From Epithemia pelagica (lineage: Eukaryota > Bacillariophyta > Bacillariophyceae > Surirellales > Surirellaceae): a stretch of 64,000 nucleotides of DNA. Below, piece after piece: positions 47,519 through 56,486 of this stretch. The number at the start of each line of letters is the position of its first letter. The first letter of the stretch is position 1. The stretch spans positions 1,116,001-1,180,000 of the forward strand of contig OX337229.1 of the NCBI GenBank assembly GCA_946965045.2. The letters are read 5' to 3'. Below the pieces are notes generated by a model. That model was given only the letters and a program-made list of their open reading frames with translations. It did no database searches and was not told the origin of the DNA. Position numbers and translations under genes: made by a program.

Positions 47519-47868
47519 ATGGCCCGCGTAGTTTTCGTTCTTGCCCTTTTGGTTGCCGCCGCTTCGGCCTTCGTTGCCCCCGCCAACAATGGTGGTAAGT
47601 TCCGAGGTCAATGCGCGGATGATTCTGGTTGACACCATTGTTCTGACGTACTTGGTCTATTTCAACAGTTGCTTTCGCGCGGACTTCCTCGGTCAAGATG
47701 ATCCCCGTCGAAGTTGTTGATGTCGATGCCGTCAGCACCATGGCACAAAGCTCAAACCTTATTGCTTCCAGCGCCGGTGACTTCGGTGGATACTTCTACC
47801 CTATTGCCGGACTTGGATTGCTTTCCGCTTTGATCCTTTACCTCTCCCCACCCCTTGTGGACGAGTAA
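47519..47868 (+). CDS. small plastid (thylakoid-type) single-span protein, nuclear-encoded
   Basis: Two short exons, 47519-47594 and 47669-47868, with a 74-bp intron (GTAAGT...CAACAG), giving 91 residues. The leader MARVVFVLALLVAAASAFVA is a signal peptide ending in the exact diatom plastid motif ASAF-VAP, so import across the four plastid membranes is very likely. After FARTSSVKM comes a hydrophilic stretch and then one membrane helix near the C-terminus (YFYPIAGLGLLSALILYLSP) with the tail PLVDE. The design (transit region plus one helix of a 30-40-residue mature protein) is that of small photosystem subunits, but the helix does not match PsbM, PsbW, PsbX or PsaM as I know them, so I leave it unnamed. 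The divergent neighbour is the NPPY gene, 249 bp away. Confidence 0.82.
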
Positions 47869-48825
47869 ATCACTATTTTGAGACACAAGCACCTACATTG
47901 GAATTCGGCTGGACAGCTAATGCTTAGAGAGATGAACATTTTCTAGGGAAGCCAAATTCACTGACGACTCAGCATTAATAAAGCAACCTCACTGTGATCA
48001 GTGTATTCGATCGTGATGTCCTGTCGAGCTCCTGCCAGATCATGATAGACACGATGCGAAAGTGTTCGGATGACCTGATTCAGACCCTTGTCATGTTTGC
48101 GGTTGCGCTTTGGCTTCGGGCCTGCCTTCAGACTTGTACAAAATGTCGTTTCCAGATATGGTGCCAGTCTGTAGGACGGCTGTGAACCGTGCGATCATTT
48201 ACCACCACCATCTCGTTCGTTAGGCTTCTAGTTGGTCTCTGAGACATGAATATCTGAGATGTGGTCTTATCCAGCGTGCTCATTCAATGCCCATTCCGAG
48301 AGAGGGCTACTACTCCTTGGACCTCTGGAGAGCCCACAGTCCCCGTTCGACTTCGACCTCATACAAGTAGTTCATAGTCCGGTCCGTATAACTCAATCCC
48401 TAATTAGCCTAATTTGTGTGGATCCACGGAAAACACCTCCACGATGTAATCAGATTTTAGTACTCGTATATTATTTCACACGCCAGGGATATTAGCATCT
48501 GGCCTTCGTCCGGTGCTATTGAGCCATTCTCCATTCGACTCGAGGGGGACAAATTCCACCCGTCGGCTCGTTGTCGACTCTCTTCGAAAAAGAAGTTCTG
48601 CTTCTTCTTTCGCGTTCAGCACACGGTGAGACCGTGAAAGAGCTGTGTCTGGACCACCAGCCAGGAGAGTCCGGGCTCGTGGTCATTGTCCCGGAGCTCC
48701 TTGGTTTCCTTCAGCATTTCTCTCTATGAATACCATTTCCTTTGCTGTTGAGATACGAAACACGATAAGTGCAAGCGATTTCGATCGCCTTACCCCGGCG
48801 GGAAGCACCGCCTTCCTTTAGAACC
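47869..48825. other. intergenic, nothing recognised
   Basis: About 950 bp between the plastid protein gene and the ubiquitin protease gene. Frames are short and composition is unremarkable. No tRNA-like or repeated sequence was seen. Confidence 0.5.
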
Positions 48826-50763
48826 ATGACTGTACCCAGAAAGGATATATACCCAGCTTCTCGCACTGTGGCTCGACCAGTTGCCAATTTAGGCAACACA
48901 TGTTACATGAATGCGGTTTTACAAGCACTAGCGCATGCTCCTGAACTGTGCTTGGCCATGGACTGCGAGGCTCACCGGACTTACTGCCCCATTGCGAGAG
49001 AAAACAGAGAAAAAGTTCGTCGTTCCAACTCTCCAGACGGATCCGCGTCTTCGAACGAAAGCGAGTCCAAGCGTCCCACAGCAACTCGGAAGTCCAGAAG
49101 ATCAGGTAGGAAGAGTCCTCCGGAGCAGCAAGAAGATTCACCGAACACCATCAAGTTTTGTGCCCTTTGTGAACTGGAAGAGCATCTTATGAATGTTCAC
49201 GATTCCGCACTCAAAGACAAGCCTGTTGCACCAAACTCGTTTGTGAACGGTTTCATGGAACAAGTTGCCCCATGGTTCAGACTTGGTGTACAAGAGGACT
49301 CCCATGAATTTCTCCGACTCCTCATCGAGGCGATGCAAAAGTCGTGTGAGAAAGCCAGAACAGGGCACTCCAAGAGTCCAGATGTTTCTCCCGTTCCTGA
49401 TGTACCCAAAATCGAAGATGACAACGAAAAGAAGGACAAGGAATATCCTTTTTCTTTGTTTCGTGGAACTGTAGAATCGACTGTCACATGTGGGTCGTGT
49501 GGTGGTGCAAGTTCTACCCTCGATCCGATTGAAGATATTGGCCTAGAGGTCACTGCTCCATCGACATCGAGTTCGGGTCGAGGAGGAACAGAAAGATCCT
49601 CAAGGAATATGTCACCGGTCCCTGCACCTCCACTATACGATGTGGGTACGGCGTTTCAGAGATACTCAAGGCCCGAAGCTCTTGACTCTGGATACAAATG
49701 TGAAAGATGCGGTAAAGTGGGAAAGGCAACCAAGCAATCCCGGCTCGCCTCCATTCCACCGATTCTTACGCTTCACCTGAAGAGGTTCCGTTATGGTTCC
49801 GGTGGTTTGAATGGAGTCTCGGATGTTGGATCGCGACGATCAAGATCAGAGCTGGGTCAACTTCTTGCCGGAAGTGAATACTTTGGCGGAAAGTCGGGCT
49901 CTGCCAAGATCGAAGGTCACATCAAGTTCAGCGTTCTTTTTGATTTGCAGCCCTTCTTGACTGAGGAGCTGCAAAAGAAACATGCGAATATGCTTTGTCG
50001 ACTCTTTGCAGTCATTGTCCATGCTGGAAAAAACTCTCATTCCGGACACTACATAGCCTATGTTCGAAACCTTGCCAAGAATGAATGGTGGAAGATGGAT
50101 GACAATCGGGTAACGAATGTAACCGTTAATGAAGTACAGAATGCCGAAGCATACATGCTTTTCTACCGGGTTGTACAGCACCCCGTTGCCACGAGCCTTG
50201 AGCAAAAAATGGACCGAATGATGAACATGAAGAACAACCCTTCTCCAACTCCAGGGCCACCTGATTCTAGACTTCTTCGAAAACGACCCCATCCTATATC
50301 GACGATGGACGGAGAATCCTGGTTTCGGACGAAAACAAGCATGCCTCCTTACATTATGGGTGTTGTGCGGAAAATTGAAGAACAAGTAGCAGGAGATCTT
50401 GTTTGCCACGAGGAGTTTGTCCGCTGGGCTCGTGATAATGTTGGAGTAGATGTAACTTCTATCACTGCTTCATTAGAAATGGAAATTGGAGGTGAGTTCC
50501 TACCCGTGTTGATTTGGTTTCATTTTATACTGTTGATATTGTCTAACGTTTTTCAACGTACCCGAACAGAGAACGATTTTTTTGAAGACTACCGGCAAAG
50601 GATAGTCAAATTCATTGTTGTAGCCCTACAATGGATTGAGCGTGTGAAAGGAATATCTCCTTCGCAGTTGCTTACTCCGCAAATTGCGACGAGTTTAGAA
50701 AGCATTGCAGATGACAAGCGTGTAGCTGTCGTCGAACCAGAAGAACAGATGGACTTGCTCTGA
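48826..50763 (+). CDS. ubiquitin-specific protease (USP/UBP family)
   Basis: Cysteine protease that removes ubiquitin. Exons 48826-50491 and 50570-50763 give 619 residues; the frame upstream of 48826 has no ATG. The Cys box is VANLGNTCYMNAVLQALAHA (active Cys in NTCYM). It is followed by a basic Ser-rich insertion, then NSFVNGFMEQVAPWFRLGVQ and EDSHEFLRLLIEAM. Two Cys pairs (TCGSCG and KCERCGK) form the structural zinc ribbon. The His box is NSHSGHYIAYVRN, with WWKMDDNRVT after it. LHLKRFRYG and the Cys-box order place it near USP36/USP42-like enzymes. A C-terminal helical domain follows. The 78-bp intron is a multiple of three and has no stop, so retention would insert 26 hydrophobic residues. 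Confidence 0.9.
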   Translation: MTVPRKDIYPASRTVARPVANLGNTCYMNAVLQALAHAPELCLAMDCEAHRTYCPIARENREKVRRSNSPDGSASSNESESKRPTATRKSRRSGRKSPPEQQEDSPNTIKFCALCELEEHLMNVHDSALKDKPVAPNSFVNGFMEQVAPWFRLGVQEDSHEFLRLLIEAMQKSCEKARTGHSKSPDVSPVPDVPKIEDDNEKKDKEYPFSLFRGTVESTVTCGSCGGASSTLDPIEDIGLEVTAPSTSSSGRGGTERSSRNMSPVPAPPLYDVGTAFQRYSRPEALDSGYKCERCGKVGKATKQSRLASIPPILTLHLKRFRYGSGGLNGVSDVGSRRSRSELGQLLAGSEYFGGKSGSAKIEGHIKFSVLFDLQPFLTEELQKKHANMLCRLFAVIVHAGKNSHSGHYIAYVRNLAKNEWWKMDDNRVTNVTVNEVQNAEAYMLFYRVVQHPVATSLEQKMDRMMNMKNNPSPTPGPPDSRLLRKRPHPISTMDGESWFRTKTSMPPYIMGVVRKIEEQVAGDLVCHEEFVRWARDNVGVDVTSITASLEMEIGGEFLPVLIWFHFILLILSNVFQRTRTENDFFEDYRQRIVKFIVVALQWIERVKGISPSQLLTPQIATSLESIADDKRVAVVEPEEQMDLL

Positions 50764-50840
50764 GCTCGCTACAAAAGACAGCGCTAAGACGGCGAATCCT
50801 TAGAATATATTTTACGCCGTCGTTTCACATAGAGAGGATG

Positions 50841-51659
50841 CTAACTGTAGTGGAGATCGGTTCTGCTTCCATGTGGGAAAGGACTCTCTCCATACGCCAG
50901 AGACGGGTGATGTCTACCGTCACCATAACCACTTGCATGGAGTCTAGCCGTGGAGGAGCCTCGCCGAAGAAGGCGTCTCACAATGCGATACGTTAGATAG
51001 GAGGCGGCAGAAACAATGCATAGGCGGATCGTTCGGAGTCTCCTTCTTTCTTTTCTTGCTTCCTCCGATTCTTCCATGTGTGCAGCAGCCTCTAATCGCC
51101 GCATTTCGTTCCACGACGATATGGCGTGGTCCACCATAGAGGACACCGAGTCAAATAATTGTTTGAGGGCTTGAGTGTTCATACCAATTATTTGGACAGC
51201 CTGACCCAGGGAGAAAATGACGCTTTGAACTCCGAAGAGAAATTGATTCAAGTTTGAGAGAGGCCCTGGAGATGCCATTCCCATAGGAGAGTACATGCCG
51301 CCATAGCTACCATAAGGAGAACCATACCCTCCTCCGTAAAAGGGGCTAATGCCCCCCATCGTACTCATACCAGCCGGATAATTGTCGAAACTCTGTTGGT
51401 ACAAGTTCCCCGTTGTATTAATCAACGCAGAGTTTCCAGCTGGTTGACCATTCGTACTCCCGGTCAGCAACCTGTTTTGTTGTTGGTTGTCGCCCTCTGC
51501 GGCAATCTGCTCATGCTCTGGAACGCGATGAACCTGATTGGAAGGAAGATCAAATCGAACCCCACGTTGTTTGCTGTTTGATGGGTTTGAGTCTGCAGCA
51601 TGTCCTTCGATACTGCTTTCTACAATAGATGCTATGTTTCCAGATGTGTTAGGGGCCAT
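50841..51659 (-). CDS. PEX13: peroxin 13, peroxisomal import docking protein
   Basis: Membrane component of the peroxisomal docking and translocation machinery, partner of PEX14 and PEX5. Single exon, 272 residues from the ATG at 51659. The family layout is clear: a polar N-terminus, a Tyr/Gly-rich YG region (PFYGGGYGSPYGSYGGMYSP), then the conserved helical block LNQFLFGVQSVIFSLGQAVQ followed by IIGMNTQALKQLFDS, and a charged region (EARKERRRLRTIRLCIVSAA) before the last hydrophobic helix. As in plant PEX13, no C-terminal SH3 domain is present. The gene is divergent from the protease gene at 52066. Confidence 0.9.
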   Translation of the reverse strand: MAPNTSGNIASIVESSIEGHAADSNPSNSKQRGVRFDLPSNQVHRVPEHEQIAAEGDNQQQNRLLTGSTNGQPAGNSALINTTGNLYQQSFDNYPAGMSTMGGISPFYGGGYGSPYGSYGGMYSPMGMASPGPLSNLNQFLFGVQSVIFSLGQAVQIIGMNTQALKQLFDSVSSMVDHAISSWNEMRRLEAAAHMEESEEARKERRRLRTIRLCIVSAASYLTYRIVRRLLRRGSSTARLHASGYGDGRHHPSLAYGESPFPHGSRTDLHYS

Positions 51660-52065
51660 CTCGTTAAGACCTTCAATATTGTGAATATTTTGTGAATAAG
51701 GGATGATGGCGGCGAAAAATCACAACTGACAACGTACCCTTCTAATAGCTAGTCTGTGTCTCTCTCTACGGACACATGGGAGCTTGGAGGGCTGATAATA
51801 CCATTTAGTGCGAGCGTTAAGCGTTATGTTTTGTTAAGTATTTTTGCTGTTGCTTCTTCGTCGATACACGCATGCACATCTCAAGACATTTCTCTGCCAA
51901 GACACCCACGCAATCAATTTCGGTCTACACACAATTTTTTCTTGCTGCCACTACCAATGATGGAGATGGGAATGGAAATGGAAGGACAATAGGTAGATCT
52001 CGACAAAGCAAAATTTGAATCTAGCCTGGTCAATCGACTGACAATCTGCTCATAAAGGGAAAGCC
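51660..52065. promoter_or_regulatory. divergent promoter region PEX13 / membrane protease
   Basis: A 406-bp stretch between divergent start codons. A 78-residue frame at 51756-51992 has no recognisable feature and is probably chance. Confidence 0.4.
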
Positions 52066-54417
52066 ATGCAGCAAACAAACTTGAATTCATTCGACCCATA
52101 CGGCTCATCGAAAGGCACCGCCGTGGAACAAGTCGCACTTCTTGATACGGCCCAGGATGTTTTTCATGCCGAATCCGATCATGTTCTTGAAATGGAAGAA
52201 GAAGATTCTGTTTCCGTATCCGAAAAGCAGAGTAGTGGCTCCCGGTCACCATATGATCCTGTTGCAACGAGTTCAGGGCTGCTCTTGACCCATCGCCGGA
52301 CCTCACCGGCTACATCCAATCCTACTTTGTTCGACTACGAAATAGAACTTGATGAAAAGAAGAAGGGGCGACCTTCTCATTCTCCAACACTGCCTCGTAC
52401 CCATCTTCATCGAGAACGCTTCGAGGTGGAATACCCATGGACCACGGGCAATTCAGACTCGGTTCTATCACATATTCAAAAGCTCTTCTCCTACACGAGA
52501 GTATGGGTTGTTTTGTCTTCGCTTGTCTTGATCCTTGGAACTGCGATTCTGTTTCATCACGCACGAGAACAGAACGAAGAGGAAGCAAGTGCCCTTCAGA
52601 AGGATAGAAGCGCTTCTTCAAGTAGCAATGTAGCCATCCTGGACAAAACACCACAAAACAGCATTCGGGTCGTACAGCTTGAGGAGATGAGTCCACCCAA
52701 CAATATTGTGCCAGCAGCCGACATAGCTCCTGATCAAATTGTCTTTTTGCCTCTGGATATCTCTAAGTTAAACAGAGAATCACCACTTCACAGACGTTTG
52801 TACCAGGGTTGGCAGCGAAAATTAAACGCTCTGCGTTCTGAGTTTGATTCCTGGATAGAGAAGCATGACAAACGATACAATTCACGTGAAGAACGCGAGT
52901 ACAGGTTCAATATTTGGCAAGACAATCACCACCGTATCATGGAGAAAAATGAACGTCATGGACCGTGTAGAATGACAAACCAAAAGGTTTTTGGTTCAAA
53001 CCATTTTCAGGACTTGACCAAAGGAGAGTTTGAGAACCATTTTCTGAATGCAAAACATATCCCCGTGTCACGAAAGCTTCAAGAGCGGAAACTTTCATCA
53101 GGGACAATGGGACCTCACATTACCCCCATTCGTCACCCTGAAGTGCACCAGCGGTACCGTAAGATGGTTGGGCAACAAGAACAGAAGTCTTCAAAACGAG
53201 GAAAAGAAGAATTTAACTGTCACTGGCTGGATATATCTTGTTGTGTTCGTTGGTTCGTCAGAAGGTACTTCTATGGCTTCTATGGCATTGGAACAACGCT
53301 TGAACCTGCATATGACAGCGATACATATCCAAAAGTAAGTTCAACACTCCCCAAGACCCTTGTGCGCGTGTCGAACATGTCTAATTTGTGGTTTTGGTGT
53401 AGGCCGTTGACTGGAGAGATCTGGGTGCTGTTACAAATGTTCGATCACAGGATAACTGTGGTGCTTGTTGGGCCATTACTGCAGTGGAGTGTGTTGAATC
53501 AGCGAACTTTATCACTTACGGTACACTGTACGATCTCTCCGAGTATGAGCTAATCCTTTGTGTTGAGAATAGTGAGAAATGCTACGGTGGGTGGCCTGAA
53601 GATGCCTTCGACTACATTATAGAGCACGGTGGCGTGGCACTGGAGTCAGATCTTCCGTACGACGGAGACTTTCTTCTTTCCATGACAATGGCAGAAGCTG
53701 GCGAAAGTTCGGAAATGAGGTATGTACCCTCTCTCGCACGTGAGGCGTGAACTCTGATCGTTTTCTCATGCTTATCATGCCCATTGCAGTGCGGAGGATG
53801 TTGACGATTACGTCTCAAGTATTTGTCCAGCGAATTCTCATGACAGTCGTGACAACAACAATGGGAACAGCAATTCTCTATCTCGCTACGGTAAAATTGA
53901 TGGATATGGATACGCTACTGACAAATGTGTCTGCTATACGGACGGTAGTGGATGTGACTGTGATACGCAAAACGAGGGACTTGCTGTTGCAAATCTTGCT
54001 ACGTATGGACCTGCAGTTGTTTGCGTTGATGCCAGCGAGTGGAAAGATTACGCAGGAGGTATCATTACGGCGTCAAGTGGATGTAGTAGTGCATTCTTGG
54101 ATGTCAACCATTGCGTACAAGGTAAGTGGTGTGTCAAGACAAGTTTCATCACGACGAGATTCCGTGATAACTTACTCGTGCTATTTTCAGCTGTGGGGTA
54201 TGCATTCTACGATGATGACGAAGATGAAAATGGCAATAGTAGAAGTGGAAGCGGCAGTGGTAGTGGTAGTCAAGACAATGCGCACAGAGTTGGCTATTGG
54301 ATTGTCAGAAACCAGTGGTCTGAATATTGGGGCATGTCCGGATACGGTTATGTTGCGATGGGTGATAACACATGCGGTATTTTGAATGACATGATGCAAG
54401 CATATACCCAGCACTAA
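52066..54417 (+). CDS. membrane-anchored papain-like cysteine protease (C1A)
   Basis: Four exons: 52066-53334, 53403-53719, 53790-54121 and 54191-54417, giving 714 residues. Long N-terminal cytosolic region, then a signal-anchor helix at about residue 146-165 (VWVVLSSLVLILGTAILFHH), making it type II. An I29-type propeptide follows near residue 255-330 (FDSWIEKHDKRYNSREEREY, FGSNHFQDLTKGEF). The mature enzyme starts at AVDWRDLGAVTNVRSQDNCG, with active Cys 445 in CGACW and the oxyanion Gln in RSQD. The catalytic His is in VNHCVQAVGY, split by intron 3, and the Asn in IVRNQWSEYWGMSGYGYV. All catalytic residues are present. Asp/Ser/Gly-rich insertions lie after GYAFYDDDEDE and in the middle domain. 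Likely endomembrane or vacuolar. Confidence 0.9.
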
Positions 54418-55414
54418 AGCATCATGTCCACAAGAGACGCGTACTTGAATGCAGAAACTGCAGGTACCTAGTCAATCCAGGTTTATAAGAAAGACACCAA
54501 CAGAGATGAATGTTACGTGTGTTTAATGCTCACGTCCCCGTGGCCAACAAGCCATGACTATGACTATGGTTCATAACGCGTGTCGAGCGTAATTCGCTCA
54601 TTGTTGACAAGCTTTTGCTCCCCCAAACATTAATACCTTTGTTTAAATTACTGTAATGCGTCAGCTCTTTCCTTTTGGGCTTTTGTTGTCGTACTCGTCC
54701 AGATGCTGTAGGGTTGCTTACTTCTCGAGCATTCTTTTCGAAAACTTGCGATATCGTACTTGTCAACGACCAGCCGCAATCGCTTTGCAACAAATCCTTC
54801 CATGCCTGCTTTCGCTGACTGATACCATGGTCCAGTTACTGTATCCACCGGATCACCGACATCTGTCCAAGGACGAAGATCCATCCCTGGTTTATTGTTA
54901 TTTTCCTTGTATCCAAGAATTGGTTGATTGTAAAGTCATTCCATACGTCGCGTCTCGAGGATCACAATTTCTTTATTGTTCTGTTTTTCTCCACCTTCAC
55001 TTCACCATGTTGCAACGTTCTGTTCACATGAGATCATTGGTGTATGACGTGTGAGATGAATGGCACTGAATCCTGCATAGTGAGCGAATTCAACATGACG
55101 TGCCCAAAACATATTCTTCTGGGTATCATCTCCCGCCGAACCTACTTTGGTCGCTTATTGGCCAATGTGGGCTTTGCTGGTTGCTGGCCACTCGTCGAGA
55201 AGGATATCATGGTTGCACACCTCTGGAAAGTGGAGGGTGACAAATGTTCGGAGCTAGTGTGAATTCAATGAACTGTTGTCCTTTTCGGTGGTGGCCCTAC
55301 AACGCACTACGGTCCATCTGGATGATGCTCGGGAACAGTTTAAACGGTCAGGACGGCTTCCCACCATGGTCTTCGAACGTTTTTCCGGCGTCATTTTTTA
55401 GTGAAGTTCTCTCT
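54418..55414. other. intergenic region before the retroelement
   Basis: About 1 kb with no secure gene; one possible small minus-strand frame is listed separately. No retroelement remnant or RNA gene was recognised here. Confidence 0.45.
54648..54884 (-). CDS. possible small protein or exon, uncertain
   Basis: ATG-led 78-residue frame (starts MDLRPWTDVGDPVDTVTGPW, later GFVAKRLRLVVDKYDIASFR) with a globular-looking composition and no low complexity. An AG lies just upstream of the ATG, so it could be the last exon of a longer gene or a remnant. No family is recognised. Confidence 0.3.
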   Translation of the reverse strand: MDLRPWTDVGDPVDTVTGPWYQSAKAGMEGFVAKRLRLVVDKYDIASFRKECSRSKQPYSIWTSTTTKAQKERADALQ

Positions 55415-55437
55415 CTAGTGTCTAGTCTACCGGTCTC

Positions 55438-55455
55438 TGTCCTCATATGAGGACA
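55438..55455. repeat. 18-bp perfect palindrome
   Basis: TGTCCTCATATGAGGACA reads the same on both strands. The same unit, doubled, occurs on the far side of the retrotransposon at 61671-61706. Confidence 0.95.
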
Positions 55456-55461
55456 TCATGT

Positions 55462-55512
55462 CCAAGATATTAAAGCCTGGCAACCTTTACCAAGATATTA
55501 AAGCCTGACAAC
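55462..55512. repeat. tandem 23-bp repeat, period 28 bp
   Basis: CCAAGATATTAAAGCCTG followed by (G/A)CAAC occurs at 55462-55484 and 55490-55512, with one mismatch. It lies between the left palindrome and the 5' LTR, inside the split foldback element. Confidence 0.85.
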
Positions 55513-55556
55513 TGGTACTATGACCAAACTAAACCTGAGGAAAACGATGGTGTCAT

Positions 55557-55778
55557 TGTTGAGACAAGATAGCACGCCCAAGGAAACACAGGACCAAACC
55601 GCGACTCCCAAGAGAGTACAGTGGATGACGAACCCAAAGGAAGCCGAATGGCAAGTGGTGCAACCACGTAAGAGGTACAGTCATTCCAAACCTGAGGAGG
55701 CGCCATTCTTTTTAAAATAGAAGTAAATTGGTTTCCTTTTGTTGCCTGTACAGCACGATTGGTTGACTGGTTTCAACA
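55557..55778 (+). repeat. 5' LTR of the copia element
   Basis: 222 bp, TGTTG...CAACA. It contains TTTTTAAAATAG, a possible TATA-like box, about 75 bp before its end. Relative to the 3' LTR it lacks AACAAAACGCT and one A. Confidence 0.95.
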
Positions 55779-55826
55779 TATTTTAAAAAGAAAATAACAC
55801 TGTTGTTCACCTCAAAGCCTGAGTGC

Positions 55827-56486
55827 ATGTCGGATCGAAATCAAAACTCCCTACCTACTGACGAAACGCCTGTATTATTGTTAATCCGTGAGTTCGTGCG
55901 GTTGAACCTTCAACACGAAGGGCAAGCCAGCCGACTCAACGAAGATCACGAAACCAGACTCAGAGCTATTGATCGGCAGTATTGGGCCGATACAGCAGAA
56001 CTGGAGCAGCGATATCGACGAGCACAAGGTGAAGAACACGAGCGACATCAACAGGCCCTCCAAGAACACCGTAACCAACGAGAAGCCGATCGCGATAGGG
56101 TATATCGGATTGCACAAGAGGCAGAAGAAACACAAGCACAGGGCAAAGAGAACCCTCAAGTTGTGGAATTGGAAACGGTTGAAGAACCTCAAGTTGTGAT
56201 CGAAGACCCACGAAATCTCGAGATAGTGAACGAACCAAGAGCCATACAAGTGCAAGCCCGAGCCGTTGAGAATCAACAAGGCATTATCTTTCCACCTATT
56301 GGAGCACGAGTCCGAGTGGAAACCCCTGTCCATCTCGCGCGCCATCGACACCCTTTGCATAACGCAACAGGAACAGTGCTTAGACACACTGATACCTACA
56401 CGTGGATCCAAGTCTGGAACCCTATCACCAGACGCAACGAAGAATTTAAGCGAAAGCCCGTCAATCTCATCATCCTACAAGAATGA
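55827..56486 (+). CDS. accessory ORF1 of the copia element
   Basis: 219 residues from the ATG at 55827, directly after the 5' LTR and before gag-pol. Canonical copia elements have no such frame. The first two thirds are strongly helical and charged, a coiled coil (ADTAELEQRYRRAQGEEHER, HQQALQEHRNQREADRDR), followed by an acidic linker. The last 55 residues form a compact beta-rich-looking part (GARVRVETPVHLARHRHPLH, GTVLRHTDTYTWIQVWNP, FKRKPVNLIIL) resembling small SH3/Tudor-like barrels. The stop TGA overlaps the ATG of gag-pol in the sequence ATGA at 56483-56486, so translation of gag-pol could depend on termination-reinitiation. Function unknown; a chaperone-like or chromatin-targeting role is a guess. 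Confidence 0.75.
   Translation: MSDRNQNSLPTDETPVLLLIREFVRLNLQHEGQASRLNEDHETRLRAIDRQYWADTAELEQRYRRAQGEEHERHQQALQEHRNQREADRDRVYRIAQEAEETQAQGKENPQVVELETVEEPQVVIEDPRNLEIVNEPRAIQVQARAVENQQGIIFPPIGARVRVETPVHLARHRHPLHNATGTVLRHTDTYTWIQVWNPITRRNEEFKRKPVNLIILQE

Noticed and set aside
55779-55802. Primer-binding site for initiator tRNA after the 5' LTR
   Set aside because: The sequence is AT-rich and does not resemble the usual TGG-containing complement; priming may use another tRNA or an internal tRNA fragment, so no site was annotated.
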